DNA of 64,000 nt from Rhizaria sp. SCN 62-66. Its lineage: Eukaryota > Rhizaria, unplaced. Below, piece after piece: positions 31,307 through 42,000 of this stretch; the stretch's first letter is position 1; every line of letters starts with the position of its first letter. Position numbers and translations under genes: made by a program. The stretch is from positions 1 to 64,000 of the forward strand of contig MEDY01000070.1 of assembly GCA_001724265.1 (NCBI GenBank), read 5' to 3'. Under the pieces are notes generated by a model. The model saw only the letters and a program-made list of their open reading frames with translations. It had not been told where the DNA came from and did no database searches.

Positions 31307-34300
31307 ATGTTACCGACGTCGAAGGCTCTGATGAGAGCCTACGCCGTCGCTGTAGCACTTTTGGCAGTCGCCACAACAACGGTACGCATCCATTCGTTCT
31401 GTAAGCAATTTCCCAACATTGCCATGGACCTTAAAAAATCTCTCCCCCTGTCTAGATCTTTTCCAGGCTCTGTCTTCCCCGTATACAGGTCCTTCAAATG
31501 GGGAGTTCACCCTCACCTTTGTCGTTGCTAGGGCTAGACACCTGCTCGCCCTCATTTTGCAGCGTCCGCCTGCCGTGTAACACCGCTCTTTATGGCGTAA
31601 CACATTCTCATATGATCAAATGTGTCCTCTGCTTTCCCCATCTCACTCTCCTTTCGCGCTCTCTGTAGGTCTGGGCTGCCCCTGACTATTCTATTCGCTT
31701 CAACCCTGCGACAGCGGAAGGGTTTGGCTATGCGAACTCGATGACGTCCATCGAGGTCGCGTTCCCTTCCCTGCCTGCTCTCTCTGCTGTTGACTCTATC
31801 AGCGTCTCTGTTGGCGCTGGCTACTTTGTTGAGTCGGACGTCAAGGCCGCTTGCGTGCTCCGTTCCGCCGACAGCAACGTCGCTCTGTCCTCCAACGCCA
31901 TCCCCCGCTCCGTCTTCATCAACTCCCAGGGCAAGCTCACCCTGCAGTACAAGCCTATCAGCTCTGTTGCTGCCGGCAGCGCTGTTCTCGCGTGCTCTGG
32001 TATCATTACCCCGCAGACCCCCACCGTCACCGCGTCATCTGGTTCGCTCCTGCTCGCTGACGCCGAGGCCGCGCCCATCACCGTGCCCCGCATCGTGTCG
32101 GCCGTCCTCAACTCGCTCTCCGGTGTCACCTACAAGCTCTCCAACGCGTCCTGGGCTGCCGACGACGTCCAGCTTACCATCTCCGGCCCCGCGTCGTTCG
32201 CGCTGCGCGCCGGCAACGTGGTCCGCATCGCTGTGCCTGTCGGCATGTCCGCCTCTGCGCAGAGCGAGGACGAGTCCGTGTGTGTCTTCTCCGACGCCAC
32301 CACGGCCGTCTGGACTCCCAACACCGACAATGGCGCCGAGTTCGTCGAGGTCGCTGTGCCCCGTGACGGCGCCACCCTCGCACAGATTATCTGCGGCCCG
32401 TTCATCACGGCGCTGACGCTCGAGGGCACCGGCTCCGTCACCATCTACGCCGACGCCGCCCAGGCCCGCGCGCAGCTCGCCCCCGTCGCCGTCGCCAGCA
32501 ACATCGCCGTGCCCGCGCTTAAGGCCGGCCCGCTGGGCGACCGCGCGTTCATTGTGCTGGACCCCGAGCACCACAAGGTGACCTACTTCCTGTCCCGCCC
32601 GCGCACCGCCGCTGAGATGTTTGAGGAGGTCCACGTCGCCGACTTGCCCACATTCTCCGAGGCCACCTTCTGGTCCGCCGACAACTCTCAGTCCCGCTGC
32701 GAGTTTGACGGGAAGTATATTGACCACCAGAACGTAAATGAACTCCGGCTCGAGAACCTCGCCCTCGCTGGCTCGCTCGACGCGAGCAACATCCTCAAGA
32801 TCACGTGCTCTATGGTCAACTTCGCGGGCGTCGCAGTCCCGCGCTCGCGCGTCTCGCTCTTGCTTATCAATAGCGGAAACGTTGTAAAGACCATCCCGGC
32901 CTCGGTCAACGCCTACCGCCCCGCGCGCATGCAGGCGGACGTCTCTTTTAGTGCGCCTTACCCCGGTGCCACGACGAAGCTCACAATCTCCATCCCTGAG
33001 ATCACTGTTTCTGTTCCTTCGTCCATTTTTAACGGCCTTCCTTCGCCCAGCCCCCTTGATGACTACACACGCGTGATCGACATCGAGACACCCGCGTCCT
33101 ACGGCTCGCTCATCCACTCAGATAAAGGCACTGACGATTGCCAAATCGCCATCACCGAGGGGTCCACCACGAACTACTACCCAGCTGCGCTCGCCGCTGT
33201 CACGACCTCTGGTGCGCTCCGTGTGAACATCGGGACGTCGTCTGATTATCTGGCTAAGGGGGCGCGCAACATCAAGATTGAGTGCGAGGTTGAGGTCCGT
33301 CGCACCGACACTCCTTCTGGCCGCGGCATTATCAATTACTCTGGTCGGATCGTCTACGGCATCGCCTCGGGCCGCGTGCCCATGCAGTTCAGCCACATCG
33401 CCGCCGCCGGCCCCGCCGCGCTGCCCCGCGTGTCCGACTCCCTCCTTTCGCTCGCGCCTGTGACTGCGTGGTTCACCACTGCCCAGAACCTCGTCCAGGC
33501 CGGCTCCGAAGTAGACTGCACTCTCTACGTCCAGACCGACTCGACCTTGCCCGCCGACATGCTCGTCGTGCTGGGCGACATGCCGAAGTATGACGGCATC
33601 TCCACCGTGACTGACTACGCCTCTAACAGGCTTCCTGAGATCACCGCGGGCTATTCTGCGTCCACGACATGCACTTATCACGCCAACAACCTCGTTGATA
33701 CCTTTAATGGCGACAGTATTGCGCTCAAGATCGTCTGGTTCCGTTCGTGGACTGACAAGATCATCACCATTGCCGCCGCCAAGCCCATCCAGACGACTAA
33801 GACGGCGCCTTCCCTTTCTCTCACGACCTCCATCCCTACTGGCAGTAAGGTGATGGAGCCTACGACGCTGGAGATTCGGCCCGATGTCACGCTCTACTCG
33901 TCGTCGAGCGCTGCGCCCAAGAACTACACGCTCACGGTCGACTTGGTCGAGCCTATCATCGCCACGGACTCGTTTAAGTGCGTGTCCGTTAATACCGAAA
34001 GTGAGTTCGTCAACCAGCTCCGTGCGTACGCTTTCGCGCCCTACAACGCTTCTGCCCTGACGACGAGTGCGACCGAGAGCACCAACGCCTACGGCTCTCT
34101 TGTCTTCACACTGCTGGCCGCGGACCAGGTGCTCGGCGTGCCTGTCCAGTGCTCCGGCCTGTACTTCACTCGCGTCGTCGCGTCGGGTGCTGCTGTTCTC
34201 AACATCACCACCGCGTCGCTTGTGCGCCAGTCCGACAACGTTGTCATTGTCGCCGGTGTTGCCCCCAAGAAGATGTGCCAATCCTATCCCTGCTCTGAAG

Positions 34301-36597
34301 AGTATGTCGACAACAAGGTGCTGAACTCGCAAGGAACAATTACGTTTATCACCCTCACTCCCCACTTCACCGCGTCGCTGGTGCGCGACTCGTTCAAGCG
34401 TCTGGGCGACATCGGCTCCATCGAGGCTACTTACACCCTGCCGAACGCCGCCAAGCAGCCCTCGCTGGTAGTTGAGGCGGGGTCGCAGTTCGTCCTTGAG
34501 GGCCAGATTTTCCGCCGTCTCTTCGACACGAAGGACACCGTCGTCTCTATCAACGGCGAAGTCGTGAACGGCGAGTGGTCTTTCTCTTCCGCGACGGGCT
34601 CTATTCAGCGCCAGTTCACGACGGTCGCCACTTCCCGCAAGGTCTTCTCCGGCAGCGTCAAGGTCTCCGTCGACAATCTCGTCATGGGTGCCACGCAGTC
34701 TGCTGACAACGTTCTCAACCTGAGTCTTCGCGTCTCCACCGTCAAGGGCACCTCGGAGAACCTGGATAAGGCTCTCAGCGGCCAGGCTGAGTTTTCCCAG
34801 GTGGGCTACTTCCTTGAGATCCCGCGCCCCAGCTTCGCCGTCGACCTTACTCAGCCCGACAATGTGAACCTCACGCTGAGCTACATCCCGTTTGACCTCG
34901 GTTTCGCCGCCAATAACAAGCGTGACTACTTCCGTGTCGCGTTCAACGAGGCTCTCTCCAAATTCGCTATCAACAGTGCTGATAAGACCTGTAAGCGCGT
35001 GCTCGCTGATGGTTCTCTGCATGCGAAGGCTGAGCTCACGTATACTGTCAACTCGGGTGCTAATGATCCCGTGAGCCGGCTCACTGCGATGCCCAGCGAT
35101 GGGTATGTCATCCCCGCTTCTCAGACTCCCGTCACGTTCGTTTGCACTGGTATGACTTACACGGGTGTCGACAAGCAGTTCAGCTCCTACCGTCTGACCC
35201 CTTCTCTCGGCACGTCGTCTACTAGCAATGTTGCTGCGGTCGCTTTTGGTCAGTACTCCCTCGTCAGCCGCTTTGGCACGCGCGCCACCGGTAATCTTGC
35301 TGTCAACAGCGTCCACGTCTACCTGAACAACATTGGCATTTTCTACCCCGACGAGTGGAAGTCCATAAACGTCAACAACAATTACATCTCGAGCGTCAAC
35401 CAGAACGACCTCAAGAACGCCTGCCTGGTTTCCTCCGATGCATGCCCCCTGTCGATCATGGACCCCGTCGGCATCCCGTACGCCGGTCTGGAGCGCCGCT
35501 CTGTGCAGCCCGCCAACACCACCGCGGGCTCCGACTTTGGCGCTCTCGTGGTGACCATCCACCCGCTCCCGCTTGCCGTGCCCGTCGGCGGCTTTTTCCG
35601 CGTCCACCTCCCCACGTCGTGGTCCGTCGGCGCGTCGCTCAGCTGCTCCGCCTCGGTTACTTCGGCCAACGCCGCGCGCGCCAACATCCCTCTCACCACC
35701 GTGACGTCGCCCTACGACTCGCCCGCGTCCTTCGCCAAGGCGCGCTCCTGGGGTGCCGTGGCCAGCGAGTCGGACGCGCGCTGGATCGAGGTCCGCGCGC
35801 TCGCCGCCATCCCCGCTACGTCGGCCGACAGCGGCAACAAAAATAACATGCTGCGCATCTTCTGTGACCGCGTGCGTGTGTCTGCCACTGCCTCTTACGC
35901 GGCGTGGGGCAACACCATCGACATCTACGACGACAAGCACCGCCCGCTGCAGCAGACGCCGATGAGCATCATGCCTGCCATCACGGCCCACCGCGCCCTC
36001 ACGCACCGCCTCGTGCGCGCCTTCACTCTCGCACGCTCCATCGAGCTCTCTGCTGCGGAGTTTGCCGACCTCAAGGCCGCTCTGGCTGAGAAGCTCGACA
36101 TGGACCTCTCGCGCATCACGCTCCTGAGCCAGAAGATCATCTACACTGCGTCGACCGCGGACGCCGACTCGACGACCGAGACGCTCACCCCCTCGCTGCG
36201 CGTCACCGTAGCCCTGGCCGCGACTTCTGCCGACTCCGTGCTCGACCTCGAGCGCATCGCGACGCAGGCCGCTGCGACCCTCGCGGCCGCCGTGGCCAGC
36301 AGCGTCAGCGCGCCCGTGTTGTCGCTCGCTGCGCTCACCTCGTCAGTCACGACCATGGGCTGCACGGACAACATCAAGACGCCTGACAGCTCCGAGACCG
36401 ACATCGACTGTGGTGGCTCCGAGTGCGACCCCTGTCTCAACGGCAGCACCTGCTCCGCCGACTCCGACTGCCAGTCCAACAACTGCGTTCTCGGCCTCTG
36501 CGCCAGCCGTGTCAACGCCGCTGCGGGCCTCGCTCACTCCGCCGCTTTCGGCCTCGCCGCCGCCGCGCTCCTGCTCTCCGTCGTCTTCGGCGCGTAA
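31307..36597 (+). CDS. Large secreted or surface-anchored protein with Cys-rich C-terminus
   Basis: Exon 1 (31307-31381) encodes a signal peptide (ALMRAYAVAVALLAVATTT). Exon 2 (31669-36597, donor GTACGC) brings the product to 1,667 residues. The ectodomain is beta-rich, Thr/Ser/Val-rich and mostly poor in cysteine, with recurring short patterns such as VQCSGLYFTRV, VFVCTGMTYTGV and ITCSMVNFAGV. These look like diverged tandem modules of roughly 150-250 residues. Near the end a compact Cys motif, ETDIDCGGSECDPC...CSADSDCQSNNC, is followed by a hydrophobic tail (AAFGLAAAALLLSVVFGA), suggesting a GPI anchor or a terminal membrane helix. The DCGG/CxxC motif occurs in surface proteins of several protists and in myxobacteria. 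Function is unknown; adhesion or cell-coat roles are possible. Unlike its neighbours it has little homopolymeric low complexity. Confidence 0.82.
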
Positions 36598-38266
36598 GCA
36601 CAGCACAGCACGGCTCGCGCTGCGCAGCACCGCTGCTCTGTGTGTGTGTGTGCGGTCGACCCCAAGCGCACATGTACGACGGCGGCCACGCGCGTTGCTT
36701 GTGTCGGGCGTGCGCGAAGGACGGGGCGGCGCGGGGTGGGCCTGGCAGATTAGTGCCTGCTCCGTGTTCGCTATGTCCCGTCCGCCGTGACGCAACGAAC
36801 TAGACATAGGCACGCCGTAAATGCGGGCTGCTGGGGCTCAGGACTCATCACCCTGATGCCGCAGCACGACACCGCCGCTCCGCACGACTCTTCTCGACTC
36901 TAGTGCCTCAGTAACGAGTTGACTGAGGCAAAACAGCCCCGATACTGGCCGTCCGCGCGCTGGCGCGCACGCAGATGACGACGGCACCGACGATGGCGCA
37001 ACCGCTGCTGTTGCCGGTGACGACTGTGAGCACGCTCCTGTCGCGAGGCCGGGAGAACGGGGAGTTTGTGCGAAGTATCAAGCGTATAATGCAAATGCAG
37101 ACGCACACACTTACGGATTAACACGGATGTGTAAGTGTTTGTTTTTTTCGTTTTACTCTTTCTTTTCATTTTCTTCCTTTACGTTATTTGTTTATGGCAT
37201 TTTTCTCTTCATTTTACGTTTTTCTCATGTGGGGCGTTACGTCTCCTCACGTACTCGCATTTCTCTCAGTGCGCGCTCGCTCTCGATAACCAGTGGTACA
37301 GCAACAGCTTCATCTCACGTCGGTCTCTCTGGGCGCTGCGAAGGCAGCTCCTTAATGTTGACCCGTGCTGATAGCTGCGTTCTCACAGTCTGCGTGACAA
37401 AATCACTTTTGAACCGCACCACTTTGGGCGATGGCTGTTGCTGCCGTCTCTTGACTACTCGAGCGCTGCGTATTGTTATCCATTGCATATAGGTCGGCGC
37501 TCTCAGCTTGCGCAGACCCGTTGGTGATCTTCATTGGTCGCCGTGTCCGCTGTCATCTCGCTTGAACTATCACCGTCTTATCTCTCTTTTTTCTGTGTCG
37601 CTTGCGCACGCTCGTGCACACATCGCCCTCCGGGTGCTGTGTGACCGTGATGCTGTGTTGTATGTAGCAGTATTTGTAAACGAGAGAGAGTTTGCGTGTT
37701 AGGGTACAACCTGATTATATGGCAGGCGCGGTGGCGGAGATGAAGGCTCGAAATACCCATTAAGTTGTCTCGACATTGACTTGTTCTCTGTCAAGATGGC
37801 TCCTTTTGGAGCTAGTGTGCGTGCGAACACTGTGACAAGGCTCGCTCCTATCTGTGCGTGCTCTTGACATTGTGTTAATCACACCGCAAAGTGTTTTTAA
37901 AACAATAAAGCAATATATTTCAACATGTACTTCATGTATCTGCATAACTCGGTCTCTTTGCTTTTCCTATGAGCCATAATTTTTCCGTTCATGAAAGAGA
38001 TCATGCCCTCCCCCAATAGTCCAGAAACCGTGGAAATGTGTCGCACATCTGCGCACTGCACAGTGCAGTTTGTACAATGTACATGTACCTGTGAATATTT
38101 TGTAAGCGCACGTAATTACATGGACTAGGTACAATATGTCTCTTTTGAGACAGTCATTCTGGGTGGCAGCACAGTCAGTAACAGTCAAACAAAATTATAC
38201 TCTATAGCAAACATTTTGAGTTATAAGCCCGTCAAAGTTGAAACAACGTGCTTCAGCACGGCTTAT
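36598..38266. other. Gene-poor region; GC-rich first third unexplained
   Basis: 36598-37060 is GC-rich like the coding DNA but has no convincing gene; it starts with a (TG)7 run at 36639. It may be a long 3' UTR or an unrecognised exon; on the minus strand 36908-37050 encodes a hydrophobic stretch (VVTGNSSGCAIVGAVVICV) after a possible acceptor. 37100-38266 is AT-rich without gene features. Confidence 0.4.
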
Positions 38267-38338
38267 GCGCTTTTACGTCAGTGGTAGACGGGTGCTCTCC
38301 GAAGGCACAGGTCCCGGGTTCAATCCCCGGAAAGCGTT
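38267..38338 (+). tRNA. tRNA-Arg (anticodon CCG), intronless
   Basis: A full cloverleaf folds: acceptor GCGCTTT with AAAGCGT (first pair G-U), D stem CGTC/GACG with loop AGTGGTA, anticodon stem GTGCT/GGCAC, loop CTCCGAA with anticodon CCG at 38299-38301, five-base variable loop, and T stem CCGGG/CCCGG with loop TTCAATC. It decodes CGG, suited to the GC-rich genes. The D and T arms contain the internal A and B boxes, and a T10 run follows. Confidence 0.92.
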
Positions 38339-38343
38339 CTCTC

Positions 38344-38353
38344 TTTTTTTTTT
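38344..38353 (+). terminator. RNA polymerase III terminator (T10)
   Basis: Ten consecutive T on the coding strand begin six bases after the tRNA end, the usual Pol III stop. Confidence 0.85.
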
Positions 38354-38386
38354 GCTCTCCATTCTTTCACCCCTTCCCACACGCCG

Positions 38387-38442
38387 TGCCCCGCCCTGCC
38401 CGCCCTGCCCCGCCCTGCCCCGCCCTGCCCCGCCTCGCCCCT
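38387..38442 (+). repeat. C-rich tandem repeat (CCCCGCCCTG units), G-quadruplex-prone on the minus strand
   Basis: Five to six near-identical units of about 10 bases follow the tRNA terminator. The minus strand reads as repeated GGGCGGGGCA, giving many closely spaced G-runs. Confidence 0.85.
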
Positions 38443-39023
38443 AGCCGAGTTTTGCTGTGCACAGTATCGTTGCCGTGCCGTGTTTAAATTATATTAGTGT
38501 ATTGAGATATACACTTATTACTCTCAATAACGCTAATCTTAACTGTGTATATCCAATTCTGTCAAACAACAAAGCCAGCGCGCACAAAATCTGTTACATG
38601 TATACTATATATTAGTACATGTAATAGTACATGTACATTTAAGTGTGTGTTACTATATTTTAAAAACATTGATCTTTTTTTGATAAATTTTTTTGCTGGT
38701 TCAGCTTAACTATCGACTGGTCTGCAGACAACTTTTTCCACCACAAAAATATAGAACTGCTGTTATATGGGGATTTAAACTTGGGAATGATTGGTATCAA
38801 CTGAATTTTCACATTCTACAGATGCCAATACGGATCAGACAGGTAAGATGTGTGGAGATCATGACACGGCGAGACGCAAAAAAGCGGATCGAGAAGATAA
38901 GGAAGTAATCTGTATACTTAAATGACTAATGTAAAAAGAGATAAATTAATTTCAAAATCGACACATAACAATGCTAGAATGGAAGACCCAGTCGCAATGT
39001 GGGGCTGTTGCAGCATCGTATCA
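38443..39023. other. AT-rich intergenic with GTACATGTAC palindromes
   Basis: The sequence 38590-38640 contains repeated TACATGTA and GTACATGTAC palindromes; a similar one occurs before the tRNA at about 38078-38092. No gene seen. Confidence 0.5.
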
Positions 39024-42000
39024 TTACTCGGGTTTACGTGGGCGCTTCACAACCGCCTCAATGTTGTCAGACACGCGATCTGCCACAACATCGGCACCAC
39101 GGCGCTTGGCCCTGAGTGCAGCAACTGCCGCAGCGGCCTCATCGACAGTCGACTTCCCTGAGACGCCGACCTCGTGACCAAAGTTATCGCCGCCGAACAG
39201 TGGCAGCATGTTTGAGTCTGCGACAGAACTGTGGCCGTCACCGCCCTGCAGCATCGCCGGGTCTCCGAGCAGCCACACCGGCGGCGCACCAGCAAAGAGC
39301 GCGCCATCACCAAAGCCACCATTGATGCCGCCGCCACTGGTGCTGAGACTGTCCCAGGACACAGCTCTCGCGGCAGCTGTTGCAGCCGCTGCGACAACTG
39401 ATGCTGCGTTGTAGGTGGGCGCAAATGCTGATGCCGGCACAGTCGGCCGCAACAGTGCAATGTCTCCACCAGCCGCGGCAGCAGCACCAACAGAAGAGGC
39501 GGCGCCAGAGCCGGGCCGTCCCCCGCGGCCGCCGCGGCGGCCCGCGCCGCCACCGCCACCGGCGCCGCCGCCGCCGCCGCCGTGAGCGCCGGCAACGCTA
39601 ACACTGAGAGACGAGCGTCGCATGCCCGCGCTGGCGCCCCGACCCCTGCGGCCGCGGCCACTGCCAACGCTCCCGCGCTCCCCTGCGGGCTCCGCAGCAG
39701 TTGCAGCAAAATCGGCCCCAACCAGCCAAGAAGGAGCTGCTAAGCCAGTATCCGCACCCGCACCGGCAGCGGAGGCTGCGATTGTCGAGGCCGCCAGTCC
39801 AGCGAGACGCGCGGCGCGGGCGCGGCGCTGCGCTGCCTCGCTGCTTTCGCCGCTAACGGCGACGGGAAAGCCGGATGCGGCCGCAGCTGCAGCGGCAACA
39901 GCGGCGGATGAAGGTGACTCAATAGCACCATCACCAGCAGTGTCGTCGTGAGAGCTACGGGAGGCGCCGCCGCGGCCGCGACCACGGCCCCGGCCGCCGC
40001 GCCCGCCGCGACTCGGCTGGCGACTCGAGGGCTCTTTCGGCATTGCGCTAACAGATCCTGGCTTGCGGCCGCGGCGGCTAGCGCTCCGCTCAACAGCGTC
40101 GGAGTCAGTACGAGCATCCGCATCCGCCGCAGCATCAGCGGCGGCAGCAGCGGGCTTGCGGCCACGGTGACTGATCGAGGCGGCAACTTGCAACCCCAGC
40201 CCCGCTGCACGTGCCTCGGCCTTAACCCTGGCATCTCCGCTCTTGATGCGGATAGCAGCGTTAGAATCAGTGCCGGGAGCACGAGGGGTGCGCTTTACAG
40301 CCACGGGCCTGGCCGCAACGGCCGTGGCAGGACCCGCATGCACGAGATTCACGCGCACGCCCGTCGCAGCGACGCTGGCTTCCGCGATCGTGGTCGCGGC
40401 CGCCACGCGGGCAGCCTCGCTCGCCGCAGCCGCTTCTTCATCTGCCAAGGTCGCCGCGCTGACTGCAAGCGGTGAGAGCAGACCGGCGCGTCTGGCCGCA
40501 GGCGTCGCCGCGGTCGCGAGTGCAGGGGCGACGGCGGTGCGGCGGGCGCCACGCTTGATGCTCAGCGTGGCGATGGCAGCCGTGACGGCCTCATACTGTT
40601 CGCGCGAGAGTGTGCTCGCGTCAGCAGCGGCCGCGACCGTGAGCGCAAGCGTGACAGCGGCTGCAGGGGTGACGTCGCCCCTGAGAGCAGCCTTGGTTGC
40701 GCCCATGCCCGCAGACGCCGCAAGTGCAACCGCGTCCGGGGAAACAACCGAAGTGTCCACATCGGACCCGAAAGCTTCAGCATCATCAGCATCTCGGTCC
40801 GCGTTGTTCGCCGCAGAAAGAGCGTGATGGTGGCGCGCCACCGGAGACATAAGCGCAGCAGACGTCGCGCGCGCGCGCTCCTTCGCCCGTGCACGTGCAA
40901 GCTCCGCCCGTTGCGTTTGCGCGGCGGCAGTGGCAGCGGCCTGCGCGGCACCTGAGGCAGTCGCAGCAGCAGCACGGTTCACTGCCGCAAACGCAAGAGG
41001 CAGCGTGTCCGCTGCGCGGCGACCACGTTTACTGTCTGTGCCCGCCGCGAGCGACACCGGCACCACGAGCTGCTGTGCAAGTCGTGTTTCGGCTCCCTTC
41101 ACAACAGTGTTCGCCGCGATAGCAACAGCCATGCTGCTGGAAGCAGCAGCGGCTGCTGCTGCGTTTTCAGTTTTTGTCGGCGTGCTGAACGACCAAGCGG
41201 CGGGAGTCGCAGCCGCACTGGCTGAGGCAGAGTCGGCGGAAGCAGCACGTGGTGCAGAACGAAGGATAAAGCTCTCACGACCACTACGGCGCGCGGCGGA
41301 GAGACTGAGGCCGGCCACATGCAACAATGCGCGCTCAGCCCAGACTTCCATCTTCGCGTCGCGCTCGTCCATATCGTCGCGACCGTCATCGTCCTCATCA
41401 CGATCGTCGTCGTCATCATCATCATCATCGCCGTCAAGTTCGGAGTCAGAGCTGGCGTCCGCACCAGTGACATATCTGCTTTTGCGAACACCACGCTTAC
41501 GTTGAGCGCGCTTCGCGGCTAACGCTTGCACGCGCGCCCCAGTGGCCGCGCTGCGGGCAGACGCTTCGGTGGCGTTCTGCCGCGCCGCACGGGCCCGGGG
41601 ACAGTTGCCTTCGCCTGCAGCCGCTGCTGCGCTCTCAGCATCGGCCGCAAAAGCCTCCGCCGCGGCCGCCTCCGCAGCCGCGCGCTCCACCAGCCCTGAC
41701 CGTCGCGTCAGCCACGTCGCCATCGGCGCGTGGACGCGCGTCACACGCGCTGGCGCGCCCCAAATCACGCTGCGCGCGGTTCTATCGTGCGAGTGCGCAG
41801 CGGACAGCACAGAGCCCCAGAGCGCGCCACCGGCACAGTAGACGCCCGTCAGCACGATGCCGCGCAGAGAGCGACTGCCGCTCTCGGACTCGAGGAAGCT
41901 GTTTAGCAGCGGCGCAGGCGCTGGCACTGCGGAGTCGGCCGATCGCGACTGCGAGGGCTGGGCCGCAGCGTGTGGCTGATGACTCTGGTTGACAAGCGTC

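Noticed and set aside
32035-36006. Long minus-strand ORFs (360 and 962 codons) opposite the surface-protein gene
   Set aside because: They are shadows of GC-biased third positions; the plus strand has a signal peptide, a correct splice junction and a coherent 1,643-codon exon.
37700-37760. tRNA-like GGCGCGGTGGCGGAG sequence
   Set aside because: No T arm with TTCRANY and no closing acceptor stem; it does not fold into a cloverleaf.
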